A DNA stretch of 42,125 nt. Origin: an uncultured Clostridia bacterium (lineage in GTDB: Bacteria > Bacillota > Clostridia > TANB77 > CAG-508). Under the pieces are notes generated by a model. That model saw only the letters and a program-made list of their open reading frames with translations. It was not told where the DNA came from and made no database searches. A program made the translations under genes and the position numbers. The stretch's first letter is position 1; every line of letters begins with the position of its first letter. The stretch spans positions 1 through 42,125 of the forward strand of contig CANQHI010000009.1 of assembly GCA_947623725.1 (NCBI GenBank), written 5' to 3'. Shown here piece by piece: positions 34,541-41,710 of the stretch.

Positions 34541-34614
34541 ATAAATAATAAAAAATAAATAGTTTGCAGTAGTGCGCAGCGACCAACCGAAGCGTAGCGA
34601 AGGGCTAATGAAGC
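34541..34614. repeat. Structured dispersed repeat, copy 4 (left half only)
   Basis: Only the AT-rich left arm and the core are present: AGTTTGCAGTAGTGCGCAGC, then GACCAACCGAAGCGTAGCGA and AGGG, ending CTAATGAAGC. The matching right half and arm are missing. The last 10 bp lie inside the 3' end of the MATE-fusion gene and provide its TAG stop codon. Confidence 0.75.
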
Positions 34615-36635
34615 TTAATATTCTCATTGTAATAATTACAAATCATTTCTGCAGATTTTTCAACTCCAAAAGAATCACTATTAATGCATAAATCATAATT
34701 TGATGGCTCCAACCACTCTCTTTCAGTATAGTATTTATAATGAGCTTCTCTTTCTTTATTGATTTTTTTAATTTCCTTTTCAGCATTCTCCTTTTTCAGT
34801 CCATAATATAAAGTTGTTCTTTTTATTTTGTTTTCCATTGAATTATAAACAAATACTTTTAAAACATCTTTTTTATCTTTTAATACAAAATCTGCACATC
34901 TACCAATAATAACAGCAGATTCTTTTTTCGCAATCTTTTTTATAAATTCTGATTCTTTTATAAATAATTCATCACTATTGCTCAAAGCTCCAGCGTAATT
35001 AGAAATTTCTTCTATACCATTTCTTCTTTGTTCTGTATTTTCTATATAATCCTCTGAAAGTCCTGTCTCCTTTGCCATTTTAGTAATAAATTCTTTATCA
35101 TAAAATTTTATTCCTAATTTTTCAGCAACTAGCTTTCCTATATATCTTCCTCCGGAACCATATTCTCTTGCAATCGTAATTACTAATTTTCTTTCATTAT
35201 CATGTATTGCATTAGTGTTTTCATCTTCAACAACATTGCTTTCTTTTATATCTTTAAACTTCCTTACTTCTATTGTAAGTAACACTATAGCAATTAAAAA
35301 TGCTATTCCATCTGCTACAGGGCCAGCATACAATATACCTATTACTCCTGCAACTCTACTTAATATTAACATAGCTGGTATTAAAAATATTATTTGTCTT
35401 GACATTGACAATATTATGCTTCTTGAACTCTTTCCAATCGCTTGGAAGAAAATTCCTGATGGAATCTGAACACCATTGCATATACAAAGCATTAAGAATA
35501 TTCTAAATGTATTGCAAGCAAATTCCATATAAAGTTCATTTCCACTACCAAAAATTAAAATTAATTTATCTGGGATCGTTTGGAATAATATAAATGCAGT
35601 TGTACTAATTATAAGACTAGTACATAAAATATATTTCAATGTTTGTTTTACTCTATCAAATCTTCTTGCTCCATAATTATATCCAAATATAGGTTGTGCT
35701 CCTACTGTTATTCCTACTATAATACTAGTTAGTATTTGATTAATTTTCATAACAATTCCAACTACAGTGATTGGAATATCTGGCCCATATTTTGATAAAG
35801 CTCCGTATTTTCCATATAAATTATTTTGTACAGCAGCAACTACAACAAAGCTCATTTGAGTAATAAAACTGCTTATGCCAAGTGAAACAACTTTTTTTAC
35901 AGCTTCAAATTTCAATTTAAACGAATCTAAGCTTAAAGTTATTGATTTTATTTTTCTTAAATATAACACATTTAATATAAACGTTATAAATTGACTAAAT
36001 ATTGTTGCAATAGCAGCTCCTGATACTCCCATTTTAAATACAAAAATCAATAATGGATCTAATCCTATATTAATAACCGCACCTAATACCATAGAAGTCA
36101 TTGCAAACTTTGGACTTCCATCTGCTCTTATTATTGAATTTAATGTAGTTCCAATCATCATAAATGGAATACCTATTGCAATTATTCTTCCATAAGGTAC
36201 TGCAAACTCTCTTAATGCATCAGTGCATCCAAATAAATTTAGCAAAGGATTCAAAAATGCTAATGTAAGTATGCAGAATAATAATGCTACAATTACTGAC
36301 AATACAATACCATTTCCAACACCTTTAGTTGCTTCTTTATCTTTCTTTTCTCCAAGTTTCAAACTTAAATATGCAGATGAGCCATCTCCAAACATAAGTG
36401 AAAATGCTAGACATATCATTGTAATAGGAAACACAACATTTGTTGCTCCATTTCCTAAATATCCAACTCCCCAGCCAATAAAAATTTGATCCACTATATT
36501 ATATAGTGAATTAACTAATAAAGATATAATACTTGGAATTGCAAACTTTCTTATTAGTTTGCCAATTTTTTCTGTTCCTAAAATATTCTCTTCATTATAT
36601 GTAGTTTCCATAGATTGTTTTGATTTATTTTTCAT
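34605..36635 (-). CDS. MATE efflux transporter fused to a cytidylate-kinase-like domain
   Basis: Residues of about 20-455 form a MATE transporter with twelve membrane helices: KLIRKFAIPSIISLLVNSLYNIVDQIFIG at the start, the NGATNVVFP loop, and a repeat of the same fold from about 245 on. MATE proteins export drugs or metabolites using ion gradients. After a short linker, residues of about 470-676 form a soluble domain starting KLVITIAREYGSGGRYIG, a P-loop-like pattern of the cytidylate kinase-like family (Cytidylate_kin2), with IIGRCADFVLKDKKDVLKVFV and later Arg-rich lid segments. The domain is in the cytoplasm. One frame, one start (TTGGAGGAAAAT) and no break indicate a genuine fusion. Confidence 0.88.
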   Translation of the reverse strand: MKNKSKQSMETTYNEENILGTEKIGKLIRKFAIPSIISLLVNSLYNIVDQIFIGWGVGYLGNGATNVVFPITMICLAFSLMFGDGSSAYLSLKLGEKKDKEATKGVGNGIVLSVIVALLFCILTLAFLNPLLNLFGCTDALREFAVPYGRIIAIGIPFMMIGTTLNSIIRADGSPKFAMTSMVLGAVINIGLDPLLIFVFKMGVSGAAIATIFSQFITFILNVLYLRKIKSITLSLDSFKLKFEAVKKVVSLGISSFITQMSFVVVAAVQNNLYGKYGALSKYGPDIPITVVGIVMKINQILTSIIVGITVGAQPIFGYNYGARRFDRVKQTLKYILCTSLIISTTAFILFQTIPDKLILIFGSGNELYMEFACNTFRIFLMLCICNGVQIPSGIFFQAIGKSSRSIILSMSRQIIFLIPAMLILSRVAGVIGILYAGPVADGIAFLIAIVLLTIEVRKFKDIKESNVVEDENTNAIHDNERKLVITIAREYGSGGRYIGKLVAEKLGIKFYDKEFITKMAKETGLSEDYIENTEQRRNGIEEISNYAGALSNSDELFIKESEFIKKIAKKESAVIIGRCADFVLKDKKDVLKVFVYNSMENKIKRTTLYYGLKKENAEKEIKKINKEREAHYKYYTEREWLEPSNYDLCINSDSFGVEKSAEMICNYYNENIKLH

Positions 36636-36734
36636 TATTTTCCTCCAATTTTCTTCTTATACGCGATAAAATAATCCTATATTAATTTATAAAATTTAAT
36701 ATAGAATTATAATTAAATTCTAGTTTAATATTAA

Positions 36735-37289
36735 TTACATATCAAAAAAGTAAGTGGCCTCTAAATCTGCTTCATGAGTAAGTAATGCTAAAGGATACTT
36801 CTTATATGCTACACCAATTGTTGTATATAATTCTTTTGGTTCTGTGTATCCCATGTGCCAACGAATTGCATATTTTTCTTCGTTAGTTAATTTTATGTAT
36901 TCTGAAATCATCATTACAGATTTTTCGCCATGTCCATAAGGAATAGTATCATCAACGGTATAATAAGGAACTTTTTCCCATATACCTAAACTATTTTTTG
37001 CATTTCTATAATCAATCTTATAAAAATTAGTTTTGCATATATCATGTAAAAGTGCAACTATTCTTATCGTTTCTTCTGTTGTGTCGATTGGAATAGAACT
37101 ATTACTTACTTTCTGTTTTAATATTTCATATACTTTCATGCTATGCTCTAAAAGTCCCATTTCTTTGCTTCCATGAAATCTTGTACTTGCAGGTGCTGTA
37201 TAAAAATCTGACTTTTCTAAAAATGCTAGTAAATCTTCTATTCCTTGTCTATTTGTTTCTTTTAATAATTTTATAAATTCTTCTTTCAT
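36735..37289 (-). CDS. HD-domain phosphohydrolase
   Basis: The 184 residues contain an HD domain: GLLEHSMKVYEIL gives the first His, IRIVALLHDICKTNFYK the HD pair, and YGHGEKSVMM and WHMGY the later His residues. The family cleaves phosphate esters of nucleotides or signalling molecules, and the TAPASTRFHGSKEMGLLEHS start recalls 3'-5' exonuclease-like YhaM relatives. The substrate is unknown. AGAGAGGAAATAAT lies before the ATG. It is 31 bp downstream of the LD-carboxypeptidase gene and probably co-transcribed. Confidence 0.85.
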   Translation of the reverse strand: MKEEFIKLLKETNRQGIEDLLAFLEKSDFYTAPASTRFHGSKEMGLLEHSMKVYEILKQKVSNSSIPIDTTEETIRIVALLHDICKTNFYKIDYRNAKNSLGIWEKVPYYTVDDTIPYGHGEKSVMMISEYIKLTNEEKYAIRWHMGYTEPKELYTTIGVAYKKYPLALLTHEADLEATYFFDM

Positions 37290-37319
37290 TATTATTTCCT
37301 CTCTTTTTTCAAAGCACTC

Positions 37320-38339
37320 TTAAGTATCTAACTTAAAATTTATTTTGCCCTTTCCATCACTGCATTTAATGTTTGCTATTGCTCCATTAATAATATTTAA
37401 ACTTGGTCCTTTATGTGATAAATCAGCATCATAGATTATTGGAATGTTTAAATTTGAAAGTACACTATCTTGTAAACATTTTCTCATGTCATTATATTCT
37501 TCAAAAAATGTTTTATCCAATCCATTTCTTCCAAATATAATACATTTTGCATATTTAAAATAATCAAGTTCATTAAATCTCCATAAAGTACGAATTAAAT
37601 CTTCCTTTGATAATTCACAATTATCGAATCCAAGTATTATGCCATCATCTTTATAACGCTCATTAAATTCATTCATACCATCATATTTTGTTCCAGCTAA
37701 TTCTCTTATTAAATCTATACACCCAACTATTATTCTTCCAGACACATCAACAGGCTTTCCATCAAGTGTTTTCCAATATACCTTTTCAGTCAAATTATAT
37801 CCTTCAAGTCCTGTAACTCTGTCTATACTTTCATTTTCGTATAATTCATAGCTTTCTTGTTCTATAAGATTTCCTTTTAGAATTTCTAAATTGTCATTCA
37901 AACTCTTATGATAATCTTCCATTCCAAAACTTTTAAAATTATTTCCATAGATCGTTGCTATATCATACTTAGTCGTAATAGGAAAAATTAAGCCTGTTGG
38001 ATCTGAAAAGCCTTCTACCCATTTTGGATTTTTTACTAACTTGTCAAAATCAACAAAAGGAAGCATTTCTACTAAAAATTCTCCTCCTTCTAAACATAAC
38101 ATAAGTTTAGAATTAGATTCAAACATTTTATTAATTTCATCTGCTCTTACTCTTGCTGGTGCACTTCTGGCTATTTCGTTAGTAAAGGCATTTTTTGATA
38201 ATTTTATTTTATAACCTAATTTCTCTAATTTTGATTTTGCATTGTTAATCCTTCTATTATCTAATTCATTGCCTCCTCCGCATGAAGGGGCTGGAACTTC
38301 TATTAAATCATTTTCTTTTAAAAACTTTGGAAATATCAT
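37320..38339 (-). CDS. S66-family L,D-carboxypeptidase
   Basis: The 339 residues match LdcA/MccF-like S66 peptidases: DLIEVPAPSCGGG at the start, LMLCLEGGEFLVEMLPFVDF, the nucleophile Ser in WVEGFSDPTGLIFP, a likely Glu in GFDNCELS, and the His in YDADLSHKGPSLNI. These enzymes remove the D-Ala from tetrapeptide stems in cell-wall recycling, or resist peptide-nucleotide antibiotics (MccF). The Ser-Glu-His triad appears complete. TAAGGAGAATTTTT precedes the ATG. Confidence 0.88.
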   Translation of the reverse strand: MIFPKFLKENDLIEVPAPSCGGGNELDNRRINNAKSKLEKLGYKIKLSKNAFTNEIARSAPARVRADEINKMFESNSKLMLCLEGGEFLVEMLPFVDFDKLVKNPKWVEGFSDPTGLIFPITTKYDIATIYGNNFKSFGMEDYHKSLNDNLEILKGNLIEQESYELYENESIDRVTGLEGYNLTEKVYWKTLDGKPVDVSGRIIVGCIDLIRELAGTKYDGMNEFNERYKDDGIILGFDNCELSKEDLIRTLWRFNELDYFKYAKCIIFGRNGLDKTFFEEYNDMRKCLQDSVLSNLNIPIIYDADLSHKGPSLNIINGAIANIKCSDGKGKINFKLDT

Positions 38340-38469
38340 AAAAATTCTCCTTATAAATTTTTAGACATATATTAATATACCATTTTTTTCATTTTAATTC
38401 AAGTATTTACATTTTAATTTGATTATAGTAAAATACTTTTGCATATATTTTAGTGAAAGGATTATTCTT

Positions 38470-38961
38470 ATGTTAAAGAAATTTTTAATAGTATTCTTTG
38501 TATCAATGGTTCCACTAATAGAATTAAGAGGAGCTGTTCCTATTGGATTAAGTGAAGCTTTTGGAGAAGCACTTCCAATTATTCCATTATATATAACTTG
38601 TATATTAGGTAATATGATTCCTGTACCTTTAATTTTCTTTTTTGCAAGAAAAATTTTAGTATGGGGTTCTGATAAAAAGTTTATTGGAAAATTTTTTAAA
38701 TTTTGTTTAGAAAAAGGCGAAAAAGGTGGAAAAAAACTCCAAGAAAAAACAGGTCAAAGTGTATATGTCGCTCTATTCTTATTTGTTGGTATTCCTTTAC
38801 CTGGAACAGGTGCTTGGACTGGAACTTTAGCTGCAAGCTTATTAGATTTAGATTTCAAAAAAAGTGTTATTGCTATAACCTCTGGTGTAATACTTGCAGG
38901 AATTATTATGGGGCTTGCCTCTGCTGGTGTTCTTGGAGCTGCCAGTGCAATATTTAGTTAA
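38470..38961 (+). CDS. Small multi-drug export protein family (Sm_multidrug_ex)
   Basis: The 163 residues start at 38470 behind GAAAGGATT; the open frame from 38419 has no ribosome site. The opening VFFVSMVPLIELRGAVPIGL and the later FVGIPLPGTGAWTGTLAASLL are the two family signatures. Four to five hydrophobic segments form an integral membrane protein related to the DedA group. The role in export is taken from the family name and not well proven. Confidence 0.85.
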   Translation: MLKKFLIVFFVSMVPLIELRGAVPIGLSEAFGEALPIIPLYITCILGNMIPVPLIFFFARKILVWGSDKKFIGKFFKFCLEKGEKGGKKLQEKTGQSVYVALFLFVGIPLPGTGAWTGTLAASLLDLDFKKSVIAITSGVILAGIIMGLASAGVLGAASAIFS

Positions 38962-38974
38962 GTTTGATATATTT

Positions 38975-39412
38975 TTATGGAAATATTGGTGAATTTGATA
39001 TTGTCCTTCCATCAGTATAATCATTTCTATAATTATTAAAATAGCCATTATTTCCACTTTGAATATATCCATTATTTATGCTTGGCACCAAACTACTTGT
39101 TGTAGAAATTGTAATAAATTTTATTGAATATAAATCACAATATACTAAACTATCATTTTCAAAAGATCTAAGTATAATATAGCTTGCTCCTACTTCTGAT
39201 AAAATTCCTATTCTATCTACTAAATTATTTGTTCCTATTAAAAATTCAACTCTCATTAATCTTCCAATTTGTGTACGTAAGAAAGCTGGTGTATATATTT
39301 GATTTGTTAAAACTTCTGGCATGTAATTATTATTCATTCCATTTTGCATATATCCTAAATTATTTCTCATATTAACATTATGTGTTTCATTATTCTCATC
39401 TGAATTATTCAT
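38975..39412 (-). CDS. gerQ: GerQ-like spore coat protein
   Basis: The 145-residue protein has an Asn/Met/Tyr-rich N-terminus (1-40) and a compact domain (about 45-110) with AFLRTQIGRLMRVEFLIG, then RIGILSEVGASYIILRSFEN and CDLYSIKFITI, followed by an Asn/Tyr/Gly-rich tail. The domain resembles GerQ, a coat protein needed to hold CwlJ in the spore coat (family: L.LN.GK...Y.T.....W....F.G....AG.DHIILSD). It lies directly downstream of the cwlJ-type gene, as expected for that pair. The similarity is judged by eye. Confidence 0.65.
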   Translation of the reverse strand: MNNSDENNETHNVNMRNNLGYMQNGMNNNYMPEVLTNQIYTPAFLRTQIGRLMRVEFLIGTNNLVDRIGILSEVGASYIILRSFENDSLVYCDLYSIKFITISTTSSLVPSINNGYIQSGNNGYFNNYRNDYTDGRTISNSPIFP

Positions 39413-39452
39413 AAAACCTCCAATTAATCATTTAATTTTATTAAAGTTAATG

Positions 39453-39524
39453 ATTTAACTTTATTGCATTAAATCAAATAACTTAACTTTATTGTATTAA
39501 ATAAAATGACTTAACCTTTTATTG
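39453..39524. repeat. 28-bp tandem repeat between cwlJ and gerQ
   Basis: ATTTAACTTTATTGCATTAA... (39453-39480) is repeated as ACTTAACTTTATTGTATTAA... (39481-39508) with a few changes and then partly (39509-39524). The period is 28 bp, about 2.5 copies. It fills most of the gap between the two spore genes. It may be replication slippage or binding sites. Confidence 0.6.
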
Positions 39525-39538
39525 ATGCCTTAATACTT

Positions 39539-39987
39539 TTACGTATTATAATAAATTGATGTTGGTCTAAAAAAACAATGTTGAACAATTTTTGTATGAA
39601 ATGTACCCGAGCCATTATATGGAAATGTTCCGAGGGCAATCAGGTCTATATGGATTCATATACCAAAGGCAAGTTCCTGCTTCTGATAACTTATTTCCAG
39701 CTATAGCCCAATCAGCAATATTATATTCAACTTCAGTTGGATTAATATTATATATATTTTGTGCATTATATCTTCCATTTAATGTTTCTCTTACACAATC
39801 AAATTGTCCCTCTTGAAACAATATGTTTCGTATACTTCCTCCTTGTGATACTCTTGCATATTCTCCAGCTGATGCATTTACTCTATTCATAACAACAGAG
39901 GCCACACCTCTCATTCCATTGTCCCCTTCTCCTCCGAGCTTCACATCTGATTATTCTAGCTAACAATTCTCTATCTGAAAAAGCCAT
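39539..39987 (-). CDS. cwlJ: CwlJ/SleB-type spore cortex hydrolase, read through two +1 frameshifts
   Basis: Three reading frames together give one normal protein. Frame 1 starts at 39987 (GAGGTGA before the ATG): MAFSDRELLARIIRCEA, with the likely catalytic Glu at residue 16, then CGG. Skipping C gives GGEGDNGMRGVASVVMNRV and runs 99 codons to LWYMNPYRPDCP, then again CGG. Skipping C gives GTFPYNGSGTFHTKIVQHCF, then FRPTSIYYNT and a stop at 39539. Without shifts the products would be stopped after 34 and about 110 residues. The whole is 449 nt, so 148 residues once two bases are skipped. CwlJ degrades spore cortex in germination. Both breaks occur at the only two CGG codons in the gene. Confidence 0.85.
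39629..39632 (-). other. +1 frameshift site at CGG-A (site 3)
   Basis: The minus-strand reading is TGC CCT CGG AAC ATT in the incoming frame and C-GGA ACA TTT CCA in the outgoing frame. The outgoing frame encodes the conserved C-terminal block with SGTFHTKIVQHCF. In the incoming frame a TAA follows five codons after the CGG. Confidence 0.7.
39933..39936 (-). other. +1 frameshift site at CGG-A (site 2)
   Basis: The minus-strand reading is GAA GCT CGG AGG AGA in the incoming frame and C-GGA GGA GAA GGG in the outgoing frame. The family consensus (E-A-G-G-E) is restored exactly if the first C of CGG is skipped. The incoming frame reaches a TAG after 17 codons. Confidence 0.75.
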
Positions 39988-40048
39988 TTCGTCACCTCTT
40001 ATTTATAATATGAAAACATTAATAAAATGTGATTTTTAAAATTATTTG

Positions 40049-40068
40049 TCATAAATTATTATTTATGA
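40049..40068. promoter_or_regulatory. Inverted repeat between cwlJ and the L,D-transpeptidase gene
   Basis: TCATAAAT (40049-40056) and ATTTATGA (40061-40068) are perfect arms around TATT. The repeat lies in the divergent promoter region, 29 bp before the plus-strand gene. It is a possible operator. A CATATTAT just before cwlJ on the minus strand resembles a sigma-E -10, but a clear -35 is missing. Confidence 0.4.
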
Positions 40069-40096
40069 TAAATATATTTTATAGGAGGATTCTATA

Positions 40097-40633
40097 ATGA
40101 ATATTGTTGTAACTCAAAATAAATTTAATTTTCAAAAAGCAACTTTTGAAGTATTTGATAATAATACTCTTTTATTGAAAACTGATGCATTTATCGGTAG
40201 AAATGGAATGACTAAATTCAAAAAAGAAGGGGATAAAAAAACTCCAATTGGAAATTTTAAACTTGGAGTTGCCTTTGGAACCCATAAAAAAGAAGAATTA
40301 AAAAACTTTAATCCAGAATTAAATTATATTGAAATAAATAAAAATTTGTATTGGGTTGATGATATAAATTCTAAATACTATAATAAATTAGTTGATATAA
40401 CTAAAACAGAAAAAGATTGGAACAGTGCTGAACATCTAATAGAATTTCCTAAGCAATATGAATATGCTATTGAAATAAAAAGTAATCCTAAGAATATAAA
40501 AGGAAATGGCAGTGCTATTTTCCTTCATTGTAGCACTGGCATTCCCACTGCTGGCTGTGTAGCAATTCCAAGAGAAATGATGATAAAATTTCTTTCTATC
40601 TTAGAAAAAAATACTAATATATCTAATTTTTGA
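40097..40633 (+). CDS. L,D-transpeptidase (YkuD-type) domain protein
   Basis: The 178 residues lack a signal peptide or membrane helix. GDKKTPIGNFKLGVAFGTHK is the opening of the YkuD fold, and IFLHCSTGIPTAGCVAIPRE is the catalytic H-x-S/T...GC motif with the active Cys. It resembles the YafK/ErfK branch of the family, which makes or cuts L,D-crosslinks in peptidoglycan. Lack of a signal sequence would keep it in the cytoplasm unless it is a spore or mother-cell protein; its place next to cwlJ may hint at that. TAGGAGGATTCTATA precedes the ATG. Confidence 0.82.
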   Translation: MNIVVTQNKFNFQKATFEVFDNNTLLLKTDAFIGRNGMTKFKKEGDKKTPIGNFKLGVAFGTHKKEELKNFNPELNYIEINKNLYWVDDINSKYYNKLVDITKTEKDWNSAEHLIEFPKQYEYAIEIKSNPKNIKGNGSAIFLHCSTGIPTAGCVAIPREMMIKFLSILEKNTNISNF

Positions 40634-41011
40634 CATTATAATTATTTTTAATATATCTATATATATCTCCCCAATTATTAACCTCTTTTATGTATGGATT
40701 TTCTTCTAATTTTACTAAATTAGTATCTCTAAAATATAATACTTTTATTTTATTATCAGCTAATTTTTTTATAATTCTCCAATCATCATCAATCATAATG
40801 TCTACATTTTCATTTTTGCAAACTTCTAATTTATCATCTACTTTCCAATAGTATTTGTCAAATTCAACGTTATTCTCTTCTAGTAGCCTTATTGCATCAT
40901 CTTTCATTTCTTTTATAAAGCCACCTCTTGCTGTAATAACAACAAATTCGTGGCCTTGACTTTTTATATTTCGTAGCTTTTTAATTTTTCTATATACTTT
41001 TCTATAGATTT
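40623..41011 (-). pseudogene. HAD-type phosphatase fragment without its N-terminus
   Basis: An ATG-started frame (40623-40907) encodes KDDAIRLLEENNVEFDKYYW and VDIMIDDDWRIIKKLADNKI, the C-terminal half of a HAD-family 5'-nucleotidase-like protein. The same frame continues upstream without any start codon and encodes KLRNIKSQGHEFVVITARGG, the family's central T-A-R motif, overlapping the end of the HD gene until a TAA at about 41012. The N-terminal DxDxT nucleophile motif is missing. It is therefore either a decayed gene or a remnant joined to the neighbour. No CGG codon is near, so the frameshift idea does not explain it. Confidence 0.6.
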
Positions 41012-41593
41012 ATCATTAATATCTTCTGGTTTCAAATTACAATATTTAAAAATTTGATTTTCTATTCCCAAAGAACATTCTATTAAATGATTAGCCTTTT
41101 CTTCATTTGACCAAACTGAAAATGTTTTATTTTTATATCTTACTTTTGCATCTTCTAGTCTTTCTCTTATTCCAACCACTCCATTAGGTGCAACCCTCTG
41201 ATCACAATAAGCACATATCTTTCTTTCATAAGAATTTGATTTTAATGTTTCTTCATTTTCTTTTGATCTTTTTCCATTTAATATTTCTATTTCTTTTTCT
41301 GTTAAGCCTTCTACTCTACCAATATATAAATTTAATTCATGATCATTTGTTCCATATTTTTCAAAATACTCTTTTCTAGTTTTTATAAAATCTTCATCAT
41401 TTGAAGAATCTTCTGGTATTTTTAACATATTGCCCATATCATGCAGCAAACTTACCCTAAGAATTGATTTTTTATCAATCTCAGGTCCATTCCAATTATC
41501 TATTATTAAATTGCTACATGCTGCAACCCTTAACATATGCATTTGTAAATTTTCTGGTAAATTATATTTATTATAGATTTCTATTATATTCAT
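40964..41593 (-). CDS. HD-domain protein
   Basis: The 209 residues show an HD hydrolase pattern: MHMLRVAACSNLII with the first His, ILRVSLLHDMGNMLK with the HD pair, and YGTNDHELNLYIGRV further on. A KICAYCDQRVAPNGVVGIRERLEDA segment includes the late Asp and is typical of putative nucleotide hydrolases. The ribosome site is AAGGGAAATGTA. The last 16 codons overlap the frame of the HAD remnant. Function is unknown. Confidence 0.8.
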   Translation of the reverse strand: MNIIEIYNKYNLPENLQMHMLRVAACSNLIIDNWNGPEIDKKSILRVSLLHDMGNMLKIPEDSSNDEDFIKTRKEYFEKYGTNDHELNLYIGRVEGLTEKEIEILNGKRSKENEETLKSNSYERKICAYCDQRVAPNGVVGIRERLEDAKVRYKNKTFSVWSNEEKANHLIECSLGIENQIFKYCNLKPEDINDKSIEKYIEKLKSYEI

Positions 41594-41710
41594 TACATTT
41601 CCCTTTAACTCATCAATTAATTATATCTATAACTTGTACTTTCAAGATTAACCTTTCTTTCTCAAGTTTAGAGAATCTTTATGAAATTATACACTATAAT
41701 TCTATATTCT

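Noticed and set aside
38703..38957. Cys/Trp-rich open frame inside the small export gene
   Set aside because: It is a frame shadow of a well-conserved membrane protein with a proper ribosome site.
28765..39936. Simple reassignment of CGG to another amino acid
   Set aside because: A reassigned sense codon would keep the reading frame. At all three sites the frame itself changes by +1, so reassignment alone does not explain the data.
39539..39987. cwlJ as an ordinary decaying pseudogene
   Set aside because: Apart from the two identical-type shifts there is no stop, deletion or loss of conserved residues, and the ribosome site is intact. I cannot exclude it but consider it less likely.
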